Shown: positions 41,904 to 51,155, counted from the stretch's first letter. The stretch is 64,000 nt of DNA from Bordetella sp. BOR01 (GCF_019218885.1 NZ_JAHUWT010000002.1:62001-126000); one strand, 5' to 3'. The notes: generated by a model from the letters alone, not told the origin. Numbers and translations are program-made.

Positions 41904-42800
41904 TCAGCCCAGGCCCGCCTGGGTTATCAGAATGTCGGCAAAGCAATCGGCCAGGGTCCGGCGCGAGCGCGCCGGCCAGATCACGCTAAGCTCCACCAGC
42001 GGCAGCAGCCGGCTTTCTCGCACCTCGCGGAACTGCACGCCCGGAAAGCCCAGGTCGCGCGTGGCTTGCGGCAGCAACGACACGCCGCAGTGGCCGGCCA
42101 CGCAAGCCAGCACCGCCATGATGCGATAGGCTTCCTGCACCACGCGGCCGTCTCCGCCAGCCTGCCGCAGGGCACTGAGAATCTCGGCACGCATCATGGG
42201 CACCTGCTCGCGTGGCGCGAACACCAGGCCGCGCTGTGCTAACTCTTTCAGTCCGACCTTGCCGTCTTCGGCCGCCGGGAAATCGCAGGGCAGTACTGCG
42301 ATCAGCCGTTCGCGTCGCAGTACCCGCTGCTTCATGCTGCCGTTGACCTCCACCGGCGTGAACAGGATGGCCAGATCAAGCGTACTGTCTTCCAGCTTGG
42401 CGACCTGCTCGGAATTGCTCAGCTCCAGCAGCGATACGTGCACATCGGGCATGCCGGCCCGAAACGTTTGCAGCGCCGCGGGAAGAATGCGATATGCGCC
42501 GGTGGCGACGAAGCCGATCGTCAGCCGGCCGCCCAGGCCCTTGCCGACCTGGCGCGCCTGGTGGGTTGCCGAATCGATGCGCGACAGCCCCATTTGCACT
42601 TCCTCGACGATGGCTTCGCCGGCCGGCGTCAGCCGGGCGCCGCTGCGCGAGCGCACAAACAGCTTCACCCCCAGTTGCCGTTCCATGCGGTCCAGGGCCT
42701 GGCTCAGTGCCGGCTGGGCGATGCCAAGCTGCTCGGCCGCACGGGTCAGCGTGCCAGCCTGGACCACTGCCAGAAAATACCGCAGATGACGCGTCTCCAT
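41904..42800 (-). CDS. LysR-family transcriptional regulator
   Basis: A 298-residue LysR protein. The winged helix occupies residues 1-60 (GTLTRAAEQLGIAQPALSQAL), followed by a full-length effector domain (LTIGFVATGAYRILPAALQ). It is divergent from a Bug receptor and the catabolic operon that follows, with a LysR-type dyad (42841-42855) in between. It very likely activates that operon in response to a pathway compound. Confidence 0.95.
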   Translation of the reverse strand: METRHLRYFLAVVQAGTLTRAAEQLGIAQPALSQALDRMERQLGVKLFVRSRSGARLTPAGEAIVEEVQMGLSRIDSATHQARQVGKGLGGRLTIGFVATGAYRILPAALQTFRAGMPDVHVSLLELSNSEQVAKLEDSTLDLAILFTPVEVNGSMKQRVLRRERLIAVLPCDFPAAEDGKVGLKELAQRGLVFAPREQVPMMRAEILSALRQAGGDGRVVQEAYRIMAVLACVAGHCGVSLLPQATRDLGFPGVQFREVRESRLLPLVELSVIWPARSRRTLADCFADILITQAGLG

Positions 42801-42840
42801 GGGGCCTCCGGTTGGCCCCGTAGGCGGGGCGCCTTTTTAT

Positions 42841-42855
42841 ATAAGCAATGCTTAT
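42841..42855. promoter_or_regulatory. LysR-type T-N11-A binding dyad
   Basis: ATAAGCA-a-TGCTTAT is a perfect 7-bp dyad around one base and fits the T-N11-A rule for LysR sites. It lies 40 bases before the LysR gene start and 105 bases before the Bug gene start. Confidence 0.65.
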
Positions 42856-42959
42856 CAAAGTTCATTGTATCCATACTGTTTTCCAAGGACAGCCGATCTC
42901 ATAATGGGCGTCATAAACGCGGCGGCCGGTGCCGATCGCATAACGATACGGAGGCGACA

Positions 42960-43982
42960 ATGACATCAGCGACGCATGGTGCGCGCAGGCCGCGCATGCC
43001 TTTTCGGTTTCTTGCCGCGGTGCTGCCCGGCGTGATGGCTCTGCTGTCGGTGGCGCTGCCCACCGTGCCGGCGCATGCCGCCAGCGAGTACCCCGCGCAC
43101 GCTATCCGGATGGTGGTGCCCTATCCGGCCGGAGGATCTACCGACGTGGTGGCGCGCGCCATTGCCCAGCACATGGGTGCGCACCTGAAGCAGACCTTCA
43201 TCGTCGATAACAAGCCGGGCGCCAGTGGCATGATCGGTACCGAGTGGGTCGCGAAGTCGGCACCCGATGGCTACACCCTGGAATTCACCGCCTCGGATAC
43301 CCATTCCATCAATCCCAGCGTCTATCGCGATATCCGCTATGACGCCAAGCGCGACTTCACGCCCATCGGGCTGGTCGGCTATCTGCCCCTGGCCCTGGTG
43401 GCGCGGGCAAACCTGCCGGTGCAGAACACTGCCGACCTTATCGCGCTTGCCAGGCAAAAGCCGGGGCAACTGACCTATGCATCTTATGGCGTCGGCAGTT
43501 CGTCGCAGGTGGCGATGGAAATGTTGAATACATCCACCGGCATCAACCTGCTGCACGTACCCTTCCAGGGAGCCGCGCCCGCCATGACAGCCATTCTTGC
43601 CGGGCAGGTCGACGCCATGATGGTGCCGCTGACCATGGCCGACCCCAATTACCGGGCCGGCAAAGTAAAGATACTGGGTGTTGCCCTGCAGAAGCCCTTT
43701 CCCGGCATGGAAGACCTGCCGACCTTCGAGTCGCAGAACCTGCCGATATCGGCGCGCGCCTGGCTGGGCATCTTCGGCCCCGCCAAGCTGCCGAAGCCTA
43801 TCGTGGACAAGCTGAACCAGGCGCTCAATGAGGTGCTGACGGATCCGGCCGTGCTCGAGACGCTCGTGAAGAACGGGCTGCAGCCCGAGGCCATGAGTCC
43901 CAGCGGTTTCCGCGATCTGGTCGACAGCGATTTCGAACTATGGGGGGGTGTGGTCCGCAAGGCCAACATCCGGCATGAATGA
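42960..43982 (+). CDS. Bug/TctC-family periplasmic solute receptor
   Basis: A 340-residue TTT-type receptor. The signal peptide is long and ends PAHAAS near residue 40. The mature start YPAHAIRMVVPYPAGGSTDVV, FIVDNKPGASGMIGTEW and SAPDGYTLEF are Bug signatures. The ATG at 42960 starts after GGAGG. It is the first gene of the catabolic operon, so its ligand is probably the acid that the following enzymes degrade. Confidence 0.93.
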   Translation: MTSATHGARRPRMPFRFLAAVLPGVMALLSVALPTVPAHAASEYPAHAIRMVVPYPAGGSTDVVARAIAQHMGAHLKQTFIVDNKPGASGMIGTEWVAKSAPDGYTLEFTASDTHSINPSVYRDIRYDAKRDFTPIGLVGYLPLALVARANLPVQNTADLIALARQKPGQLTYASYGVGSSSQVAMEMLNTSTGINLLHVPFQGAAPAMTAILAGQVDAMMVPLTMADPNYRAGKVKILGVALQKPFPGMEDLPTFESQNLPISARAWLGIFGPAKLPKPIVDKLNQALNEVLTDPAVLETLVKNGLQPEAMSPSGFRDLVDSDFELWGGVVRKANIRHE

Positions 43983-43998
43983 CATCGGGAGAAGTGCA

Positions 43999-44961
43999 AT
44001 GAGCCTGCCTAAACGTATCACCATCCACGAACTCGGCCCTCGGGAGGGTATGCAGATCGAAAAGAATCCGGTCGACACATCAGAGAAGGTCCGCCTGGTC
44101 GACATGCTGTCGGAATGCAATTTTCCCGAGATCGAGGTGACCTCGTTCGTCAACCCGAAGTGGGTACCGCAGATGGCCGACGCCGAGGCGGTCGTGGCGG
44201 GGCTTACACCGCGCGCAGGCACTTCCTATACCGGCGTGTACTTGAACACGCAGGGTGTCGTGCGCGCGCTCAAGACCGGCAAGCTGCTGGTCGAGGGTAG
44301 TCTCAGCGTCACGGCCAGCGAGACTTTTTCCAAGCGCAACACCAACCGCACGATTGAAGACACTTACGCCGAAACCGAAAAGCGCATCGAAGCCTTCAAG
44401 GATCTCGGCGTGGCGGCGCGCGAGATCAGCGTCATGGCGGCGTTCGGGTGCAACTACGAAGGCAGCATCGATCCCGATCACGTGATCCGCCTGATCGCTC
44501 GCCTGCAGTCCCTGGCCGACGAAAATGGCTTGACGATAGACATGATCCAGCTGGCCGACACCATGGGGTGGGCCACGCCCGTTTCCATTCGCCGCCTGGT
44601 GGGCAGCGTGCGCGAGAAATGGCCTGAAAAACGGATCAACCTGCATTTGCACGATACCCGCGGCATGGGCCTGGCCAACGCCTTCGCCGCCATGGAACTG
44701 GGCGTGGATGACTTCGATTCGGCCGTTGCCGGGCTGGGAGGCTGCCCTTATGCCGGATTCAAGGATGCGCCGGGCAATATCGCCACCGAAGACCTTGTGC
44801 ACATGTGCCAGGAAATCGGCGTGGAAACCGGCGTCGATCTGCCCCGACTGGTGGACATCGCGCGCGAGGCCGAACGCATCGTCGGCCACCCGCTGCCCGG
44901 CAAAGTGATGCGGGGCGGAAATTTGCAGGACTACCGCAACAACGCCGCGAAGGCATCTTGA
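43999..44961 (+). CDS. Hydroxymethylglutaryl-CoA lyase-like enzyme
   Basis: A 320-residue TIM-barrel lyase. The N-terminal substrate loop GPREGMQIEKN (R15) and the C-terminal signature GGCPYAGFKDAPGN with the active-site Cys249 match HMG-CoA lyase. It should cleave a 3-hydroxy-3-methylglutaryl-CoA-type or citramalyl-type thioester to acetyl-CoA plus an oxoacid or ketone. The neighbouring ligase and hydratases would supply that thioester. The ATG at 43999 follows GGGAGAAG. Confidence 0.92.
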   Translation: MSLPKRITIHELGPREGMQIEKNPVDTSEKVRLVDMLSECNFPEIEVTSFVNPKWVPQMADAEAVVAGLTPRAGTSYTGVYLNTQGVVRALKTGKLLVEGSLSVTASETFSKRNTNRTIEDTYAETEKRIEAFKDLGVAAREISVMAAFGCNYEGSIDPDHVIRLIARLQSLADENGLTIDMIQLADTMGWATPVSIRRLVGSVREKWPEKRINLHLHDTRGMGLANAFAAMELGVDDFDSAVAGLGGCPYAGFKDAPGNIATEDLVHMCQEIGVETGVDLPRLVDIAREAERIVGHPLPGKVMRGGNLQDYRNNAAKAS

Positions 44962-44977
44962 ACGGGGACAGCAGGCC

Positions 44978-45529
44978 ATGAGTAGCGCTACCAATGCCCT
45001 GGCCGATCGCCAGGAAAACTACGACAAGTACATAGGAATGACCGGCGAGCCGAAGCTCGCGCCCATGCCGCTGGAACGCGACACGCTGCGACGCTTCACG
45101 CAAGCCATCATGGACCCCGACCCCGCCTACTACGACGATGAACACGCCGCGCAGAGCCGTTATGGCGGCGTCGTGGCGCCGCCCCTGTATCCCGCACATG
45201 CGTACCGTACGCCAGCCGGCGCCGCCGATCCTTTGCGTGCCGTGCAAGACGATCCGGACAGTGACGGCACTGCCGGCAACGATGGCGTGACTTTCGGCCT
45301 GCCGTCCATAGACATGCCGTACAAACGCTTGCTCAACGGCGGCAACGAGCTGGTCTTCCATCGCAATTTGAAACTGGGCGAACGCTGCGTCGTCACGCCC
45401 CGCTATGCCGACGTGCGCCTGAAACAGTCGAAGAGCGGCATGATGCTGCTGGTCGTGGTCGAGACCAGCTATTGCACCGAGTCCGGCGAACCTCTGCTGG
45501 TCAACCGTCAAACGCTGATCTGGAGATGA
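44978..45529 (+). CDS. FAS1-like hotdog dehydratase subunit
   Basis: A 183-residue protein with the FAS1-like/MaoC N-terminal hotdog fold: YDKYIGMTGEP at the start, DPDPAYYDDEHAAQSRYGGV and VAPPLYPAHAY. In this family such a chain pairs with a separate catalytic hotdog chain, here the next gene, which overlaps its stop by 4 bases. It lacks the catalytic Asp/His signature itself. Role: non-catalytic half of an enoyl-CoA hydratase-like dimer. Confidence 0.85.
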   Translation: MSSATNALADRQENYDKYIGMTGEPKLAPMPLERDTLRRFTQAIMDPDPAYYDDEHAAQSRYGGVVAPPLYPAHAYRTPAGAADPLRAVQDDPDSDGTAGNDGVTFGLPSIDMPYKRLLNGGNELVFHRNLKLGERCVVTPRYADVRLKQSKSGMMLLVVVETSYCTESGEPLLVNRQTLIWR

Positions 45530-46032
45530 TCGTGGCCGAACGCTATTACGAAGACGTTGAAGTGGGCGCCGTCCTTGGCGCCATCGATAAAGGCGCGGTC
45601 ACCACCGCGCACATCATGCGGTGGTCCGCCGCCGTCGAGAATTTCCACCGCATCCACTATGACCAGCGGTTCGCCACAGGGCATGATGGCCTGCCCGATG
45701 TGCTCATCAACGGCTCATGGAAGCAGCACGTGCTGGTTCAACTGGTGAAAGACGGCCTGGGTCCCCTGGGTTGGGCCTGGCGGCTGCGCTTTCGGTACAA
45801 GAAGCTCGACGTGGCCGGAGACAGCATACGCGGCCATGCCGAAGTGATCGGCAAGCAGGTGGTCGAGGGGCTGGGCTTCCTGGTATTGCGCGTGCAACTG
45901 CTGGACCAGAATGGCGGCGAATCCACCGGCGGGCACGCCATAGGCGTATTGCCGCTGCGTGATGGGCCGCCGGTGCCCTATCCCTTTCCTGACGACCCGG
46001 CTTTCGCCGCGGTGACCCTGCCCGATGAATAA
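45526..46032 (+). CDS. MaoC-like hydratase subunit
   Basis: A 168-residue hotdog protein. The hydratase-2 helix reads ENFHRIHYDQRFA; the His is conserved but the catalytic Asp of the usual GDxNPIH motif is Asn here, and the motif's Asn is His, as in a distinct subgroup. It pairs with the preceding FAS1-like chain, probably hydrating a branched enoyl-CoA. The start ATG at 45526 overlaps the upstream stop and its own end overlaps the ligase start by 8 bases. Confidence 0.85.
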   Translation: MIVAERYYEDVEVGAVLGAIDKGAVTTAHIMRWSAAVENFHRIHYDQRFATGHDGLPDVLINGSWKQHVLVQLVKDGLGPLGWAWRLRFRYKKLDVAGDSIRGHAEVIGKQVVEGLGFLVLRVQLLDQNGGESTGGHAIGVLPLRDGPPVPYPFPDDPAFAAVTLPDE

Positions 46033-47587
46033 CGTTCTTGCACCCGGCGGGATGCCGGGCCTGGCGACGTTGCTGGCCGGCAACGCGCAGCAATTCGGCG
46101 ATCACATCGCCCTGCGCATCGACGAAGACACCATTACCTGGCGTGATCTTGCCGAGCTGGTGCAGCGCCTGGCGCAGGTGCTGGGCCCCAGCGTGCAGGC
46201 CGGAGAGCGGGTGGGCCTGTGGATGCACAACTGTGTCGAATGGGCCGCCCTTTTCATCGCCATCAATCTGCTGGGCGGTGTATCGGTGCCGATCAGCACC
46301 CGGCTGACTCCAGAGGAGCTCGAGGTCATCATGCGCGATGCCGGCGCGCACGTGCTGCTGACCAGCAAAAGCTACCGCGGCCGCCACTACTTCGAACAGG
46401 CCGCCGATCGATTGGCGGGCGCGGCAAGCGGTGTGCTGGTGTTGGCGCCACCGCCGCGCGGCGTCGGCCAGTGGGGCAGGGCCGGCACACTGTCGGGCCC
46501 TGCGAAAGACGGCAACGGCCTCGAGGCCGGCTTGCTATGCATACAGTACACATCCGGTACGACCTCGACGCCCAAGGGTGTGTTGCTGACCACCGAGGCA
46601 TATCTGCGCACGGCGGCCTACGTGGCGCGATGCCAGCGGCTGACGCCGTCCAGCCGCTTCATCAGCGCGGGCCCGTTCTTCCATTGCAGCGGCAGTATGC
46701 ATGCCTTGACGACGTGCCTATGGGCCGGCTGCACGCTGACCTCGATGTCGATCTGGAATCCCGAACATTTTCTCGACCTGGTACAGCGGCATCGCTGCGA
46801 TGTCGCGCACATGATCTACCTGCGGGACGTGCTGGCCTTGAAAGACCGGCATGCGCGCGAAAAACTGCAGACCCTGCAGATTGCCCATGACCTGGGCACC
46901 CGCGAATACCTGCTGCGGCTGCACGACGAATTGGGTATCCCCGGCATATCGAACATCTACGGCATGACCGAGACCTGCGGGCAATTCACCATGTGGTATC
47001 CGGACGATCCGCTAGAGCTGCGCATCTCGTCCAACGGCCGGCCGCAGCCCGGCAATCATCTGCGTATTTGCGATCCTGCCAGCGGCGAACCGCTGGGGCC
47101 GGGCGCCATCGGCGAGATCCAGATGAGGGGGCCGACGGTGACGCGTGGCTATTTCGATCGCCCCGGCGCCGACGCCGAGGCCTTTACCGCCGATGGCTGG
47201 CTGCGTTCCGGCGATATAGGCGCGCTGTCCGAGCAAGGCGTGGTCACTTATATGGCGCGCACCAAAGAGATCATCCGCTGCGGCGGCGAGAATTTCGCGC
47301 CAGCCGAAGTCGAGCACGTCATGCACGATCACTGCCGCCTGGGCCAGGTCTGCGTGCTGGGCCTGGCCGATGAACGCCTGGGCGAAGTTCCCGCCGCCGT
47401 GGTGCTGGACACGCTGGTCGTCAACTGGGACAAGGTGTACAGCGAAATGCGCCAACGGCTGGCGGGATTCAAGGTGCCGAAAGCGATCTATGCCACGGCA
47501 GCGTTTCCCACCACCATGACAAACAAAGTGCAGCGCAGCACATTGAAGGAGTGGATCGACCATGGCAAGCTCAAGCGCCTTTTCTAG
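46025..47587 (+). CDS. AMP-forming acyl-CoA ligase
   Basis: A 520-residue adenylate-forming enzyme. The phosphate loop is YTSGTTSTPKGVLLT (near residue 175), followed by YGMTETCGQF, DGWLRSGDIG and the C-terminal hinge GGENFAPAEVEHV; the terminal Lys region is TMTNKVQRSTLKEW. It activates a carboxylic acid with ATP and CoA, presumably the first step of this pathway. Its end overlaps the next gene by 26 bases. Confidence 0.93.
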   Translation: MNNVLAPGGMPGLATLLAGNAQQFGDHIALRIDEDTITWRDLAELVQRLAQVLGPSVQAGERVGLWMHNCVEWAALFIAINLLGGVSVPISTRLTPEELEVIMRDAGAHVLLTSKSYRGRHYFEQAADRLAGAASGVLVLAPPPRGVGQWGRAGTLSGPAKDGNGLEAGLLCIQYTSGTTSTPKGVLLTTEAYLRTAAYVARCQRLTPSSRFISAGPFFHCSGSMHALTTCLWAGCTLTSMSIWNPEHFLDLVQRHRCDVAHMIYLRDVLALKDRHAREKLQTLQIAHDLGTREYLLRLHDELGIPGISNIYGMTETCGQFTMWYPDDPLELRISSNGRPQPGNHLRICDPASGEPLGPGAIGEIQMRGPTVTRGYFDRPGADAEAFTADGWLRSGDIGALSEQGVVTYMARTKEIIRCGGENFAPAEVEHVMHDHCRLGQVCVLGLADERLGEVPAAVVLDTLVVNWDKVYSEMRQRLAGFKVPKAIYATAAFPTTMTNKVQRSTLKEWIDHGKLKRLF

Positions 47588-49208
47588 TCCGTTGCCGTCG
47601 GCAGCGGATCGCAACACGCATGCCGACCTGATCGGGCGGCTTGCCGCCATTGTCGGCGCCGACGCGGTCTTGGAAGACTTGGAGCACCGGCGCTTCTATT
47701 CGCTGGATTTTTCCGAAGAGCCGGGCGAAATCGCACTGGCGGTGGTCAAGCCCAGCACCGCCGAGCAGGTGGCCGACATCGTGCTGGCCGCCAATATGGC
47801 CGGTGTGGCGGTCAACACCCGCGGTGGCGCCATGTCGTATACCAGGGGCCATGTGCCGGTGCGGCCGGATACCCTGATCGTCGATGCCACCGGGCTGAAC
47901 CGCATCATCGAGATCAATACGCAAGACCGGTACGTCACGCTAGAGACGGGTGTCACCTGGGCCGCCTTGCGCGCGGGGCTGCGCGGCACCGGTTTCCGAA
48001 CCCCCTACATCGGTACCCTGTCGGGCAACCATGCCACGGTCGGCGGCGGCCTGTCGCAGAACGCCACCGGCATGGGCCGCGTCACGCTGGCCGAGCACGT
48101 GCTGGGCCTCGAGGTAGTGCTGGGCGACGGCCGCATCATGCGTACCGGCTCTTGGGCGACGCGGGGCACGCCGCCCATCTACCGCTATAACGGCCCGGAC
48201 CTGACCGGCATGTTCCTGTGCGATTCGGGTGCCTTCGGAATCAAGACCAAGGTGCACTTGCTGCTGGAGCCAACGCCCAAGGTGTCGTTCGGTTGCGTTG
48301 CCTTTGGCAATCGCATCGATCTGGTCCGCGGGCAGGCCGCGCTGGCGCAGACCGGGCTGCAGACCGAGGCGTTCGCGTTCGACGGTCACTTCGTCAGCGA
48401 GTACGCCAAGCACCCACCGCCCGACAAACAGGAAAAGCGCCGCATGGTGGGCGAATTCCTGGCCGATCATCCGAACAAGCTGCGTGCCTGGCGCAACCTG
48501 CTGCGCGCCTGGCATCCCAAGGGGCTGGGCTTCCTCGACGGCCTGACCAACATCATGTACTACAGCGCCGAGGCGCACGACCAGGCGGCCGCCGACCGCA
48601 TGGAACGGCAGATCGAGCGCCTGATGCAAGCCCATGGCGGCAAGCGGGTGCCTACCACCATTCCGTTCGGCCTGCGCTATGGCCCCTTCCTGAATGTCGG
48701 TGAAATCATGGCCAACCGGGAAGGCGAGGTGAACTTCCCCATCAATGCCAAATTCGCAGCTTCGCGCGCGGTGCCGGCCATGGAGGCTTTCGAGGCATTC
48801 CTGCTCGAGAACCGCGCCGTTCTGCAGCGCCACGGCATCCGTGTGGCCTGCAACTCGTTGCTGCACGGCCACTTCTGGGGGATAGAGCCGGTTATTTTCT
48901 GGAAGCGCCCGCTTGGCCCCTACCGTATGCACTACGCCACCGAGGACAGGCGCGCCCGTTCGGCCGGCATCGCCGAGGACGCCGAGCGCACGGCCGCGGC
49001 GATCGATTTCCGCCATCGCCTGACCCGCATGTTCCGCGAGATGGGCTCGTTTCACGTGCAATGGGCCAAGGCCTATCCCTATGCCGATGCGCTGGCGGGT
49101 CAGACGGCTTGGGACATGCTGACCCAAGTGAAGGCCATCACCGACCCGAACCACACGTTGAATCCGGGCGTGCTGGGCCTGGGTCTGCAGCGAGGACGAT
49201 CGATATGA
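47562..49208 (+). CDS. FAD-binding oxidoreductase, vanillyl-alcohol oxidase/4-cresol dehydrogenase type
   Basis: A 548-residue flavoprotein. The PCMH-type FAD domain covers residues about 45-240 (VAVNTRGGAMSYTRGHVPVR, TGVTWAALR, GNHATVGGGLSQNATGMG), followed by a VAO-type cap and the C-terminal TQVKAITDPNHTLNPG. Similar enzymes oxidise phenolic alcohols, 4-cresol, or 2-hydroxy acids. Its start lies inside the ligase gene, so the two are coupled. The electron acceptor is unknown. Confidence 0.88.
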   Translation: MASSSAFSSPLPSAADRNTHADLIGRLAAIVGADAVLEDLEHRRFYSLDFSEEPGEIALAVVKPSTAEQVADIVLAANMAGVAVNTRGGAMSYTRGHVPVRPDTLIVDATGLNRIIEINTQDRYVTLETGVTWAALRAGLRGTGFRTPYIGTLSGNHATVGGGLSQNATGMGRVTLAEHVLGLEVVLGDGRIMRTGSWATRGTPPIYRYNGPDLTGMFLCDSGAFGIKTKVHLLLEPTPKVSFGCVAFGNRIDLVRGQAALAQTGLQTEAFAFDGHFVSEYAKHPPPDKQEKRRMVGEFLADHPNKLRAWRNLLRAWHPKGLGFLDGLTNIMYYSAEAHDQAAADRMERQIERLMQAHGGKRVPTTIPFGLRYGPFLNVGEIMANREGEVNFPINAKFAASRAVPAMEAFEAFLLENRAVLQRHGIRVACNSLLHGHFWGIEPVIFWKRPLGPYRMHYATEDRRARSAGIAEDAERTAAAIDFRHRLTRMFREMGSFHVQWAKAYPYADALAGQTAWDMLTQVKAITDPNHTLNPGVLGLGLQRGRSI

Positions 49209-50050
49209 CATGGAAAATCCAGCACCTGGACCTGGGACAGGTGGAACTGTACAAGAGCCGCCTTATCGTCACCGACGAGAAAAACGCCGTGGTGCGCGTG
49301 CCGGTGCAAGGATGGCTGCTGCTCAACGGCAAGGATGCCGTGGTCATCGATACGGGATTCCGGTCGCCGGATATCCTTGAGCGCCTGGGAGACCGCGCGC
49401 GCGGCGTGGAGACCCCGCAGCAGCGCCTGGCCGCCCAACTGGCGCAATACGGACTCAAACCCGCCGACGTGCGCTATGTGTTGCACACCCACCTGCATAT
49501 CGACCACGCTGGCCAGACCGACATTTTCCCGGCGCAGACCACGGTGGTAGTGAATCGCCGCGAGCTGGAATATTCGGTATCCGGCCTTTCCGGCCCTTCC
49601 TACCCGCCCGAGGATATCAAGCATCTGGTCGACCGCCTGCATACGCCGCGCGCCTTGCGGCTGCTCGATCTCGACCTGGTCGACTCGGAGCAGGTGATGG
49701 AAGGCATACGCTGCGTGGCGGCGCGCGCGCACACCGAGGGGTCGATGATGATCTACGTCGATACCGACGACGGCCTGGCCTGTTTCTGCGGCGACCTGGT
49801 GTACAGCGTCAGGCATCAGCTGCTGATGCCTCGCGTGCTCGAGGCCGATCCGGCCACCAGCGCCAATTTCGTGGTGTCGCGCCGCGCGGAGAAAGCTGCC
49901 CTGAAGCGCATGTTGAACGCCGCGCCGCGCTTTCGCCTGTTTCCGGGGCATGACGATCCCGCCGACATCGAGCACGGCCTGGTGGTAGGGGCGGTTCACA
50001 CAGAAGGCTGCGGCTTCGGCGGCTGTTGGTGCGCCCACATCGAAGAGTAG
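49205..50050 (+). CDS. Metallo-beta-lactamase-fold hydrolase, lactonase-like
   Basis: A 281-residue MBL-fold protein. The dimetal motif HTHLHIDH spans residues 94-101 (H96, H98, D100, H101). Later ligands appear in ARAHTEGSMM, CGDLVYS and FPGHDDP. The arrangement is like that of N-acyl-homoserine lactonases, but a lactone or ester hydrolase in the local pathway is more likely. Its start overlaps the FAD enzyme stop (ATGA). Confidence 0.88.
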   Translation: MTWKIQHLDLGQVELYKSRLIVTDEKNAVVRVPVQGWLLLNGKDAVVIDTGFRSPDILERLGDRARGVETPQQRLAAQLAQYGLKPADVRYVLHTHLHIDHAGQTDIFPAQTTVVVNRRELEYSVSGLSGPSYPPEDIKHLVDRLHTPRALRLLDLDLVDSEQVMEGIRCVAARAHTEGSMMIYVDTDDGLACFCGDLVYSVRHQLLMPRVLEADPATSANFVVSRRAEKAALKRMLNAAPRFRLFPGHDDPADIEHGLVVGAVHTEGCGFGGCWCAHIEE

Positions 50051-50105
50051 AGCCGCTTTTGATACGAGAACGAATCGTGATGCAAGAGAATCCAAGGAGG
50101 AGACT

Positions 50106-51104
50106 ATGTCCACCATTGCATGCGCCATTGCGCGCCGGGCCGGCGCCGGCCTGATACTGGCTTGCTGCGCCTTCAGCGGCCTGGCCTGGGCCGACAGCTA
50201 TCCATCGCGGTCCGTCCGCGTTGTCGTTCCGTTCGCACCCGGGGCCTCTACCGACATGCTGGCCCGGCTGGCGGCCGACGAGCTGGGCAAGCGCCTGGGC
50301 CAGTCCTTTGTGGTCGAGAACGTGACGGGAGCGGGCGGCACCATAGGCGCGCACCAGGTAGCCCGCGCGGCGCCGGACGGCTACACCCTACTGGCGGCGA
50401 CCCCTGGGCCCATCACCATTTCTCCGGTCACGCGCCAAGACATTCCCTATGATCCTGCCAAGAGCCTTGCCGCGATCACGCTGGTTGCACAGGGGCCCGG
50501 CGTGCTTGCCGTCAGCAAGGATTCGCCGTACCACTCGGTAAAGGACTTGATCGCCGCCGGGCAGGATCCCGCCAAGCCGCTCAAGTTCGGCTCGGCCGGC
50601 ATCGACGCCTTCAGCCATCTCAGCGGCGCCATGTTTACCTACAAGGGCGGCATCCAGGCTCTGCATGTGCCTTATCGGGGGTCCGGGCCGGCGCTGCTCG
50701 ACCTGATCGCCGGCCGGCTCGATTTCGAGATCGAGTATTTTCCCGCCATCGTGCCCCATATGAAGTCGGGGGCTTTGCGCGCGCTGGCCGTGACCTCGAA
50801 GGAGCGCAGTCCACTCAGCCCCGATCTGCCCACCATCAACGAATCCGGCGTGCCGGGCTACGAATCGGGTGCCTGGGTGGGGCTGATGGCCCCGGCGGGT
50901 ACGCCCCGGGCGATTATCGACAAACTGCAGCAGGCCATGGCGGCATCCCTGAAAGACCCCGCGGTGGCCAAGCGTATACGCGACATGGGCGTGCTGCCCG
51001 GCGGCAACACGCCAGACGAGTATGCCGCCTATATCGCCAGCGAGACTGGCACCCTGCGCGAACTGGTCAAGAACGCCGATGTGGCCGAGCCCCGCGGCAA
51101 GTAG
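50106..51104 (+). CDS. Bug/TctC-family periplasmic solute receptor
   Basis: A 332-residue TTT-type receptor with a signal peptide (cleavage near GLAWA-DS, about residue 28). Mature start YPSRSVRVVVPFAPGASTDML, then VVENVTGAGGTIGA and APDGYTLLAATPGP. AAGGAGG precedes the ATG. This is the second Bug receptor of the same cluster, so the pathway may have two different input acids. A hairpin with a T-run follows its stop. Confidence 0.93.
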   Translation: MSTIACAIARRAGAGLILACCAFSGLAWADSYPSRSVRVVVPFAPGASTDMLARLAADELGKRLGQSFVVENVTGAGGTIGAHQVARAAPDGYTLLAATPGPITISPVTRQDIPYDPAKSLAAITLVAQGPGVLAVSKDSPYHSVKDLIAAGQDPAKPLKFGSAGIDAFSHLSGAMFTYKGGIQALHVPYRGSGPALLDLIAGRLDFEIEYFPAIVPHMKSGALRALAVTSKERSPLSPDLPTINESGVPGYESGAWVGLMAPAGTPRAIIDKLQQAMAASLKDPAVAKRIRDMGVLPGGNTPDEYAAYIASETGTLRELVKNADVAEPRGK

Positions 51105-51117
51105 CCATTACATCCAC

Positions 51118-51143
51118 AGCGCCGCGCGCGTAGCGGCGCTTTT
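51118..51143 (+). terminator. Rho-independent terminator or attenuator
   Basis: AGCGCCGC-gcgcgta-GCGGCGCT is an 8-bp GC-rich stem followed by TTTT counting the stem's last T. It lies 13 bases after the Bug stop and only 12 bases before the next ATG, so it partly separates the operon from the two racemase-like genes. Confidence 0.6.
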
Positions 51144-51155
51144 ACGGAGCAGGGT

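Noticed and set aside
44978-46032. Frameshift splitting one MaoC protein into two genes.
   Set aside because: The pair overlaps by a clean ATGA and each half has its own hotdog fold; separate FAS1-like and MaoC-like chains are a known arrangement.
49205-50050. Quorum-quenching acyl-homoserine lactonase.
   Set aside because: The fold and metal motif fit, but the gene is coupled within a catabolic operon, so a pathway hydrolase is the simpler reading.
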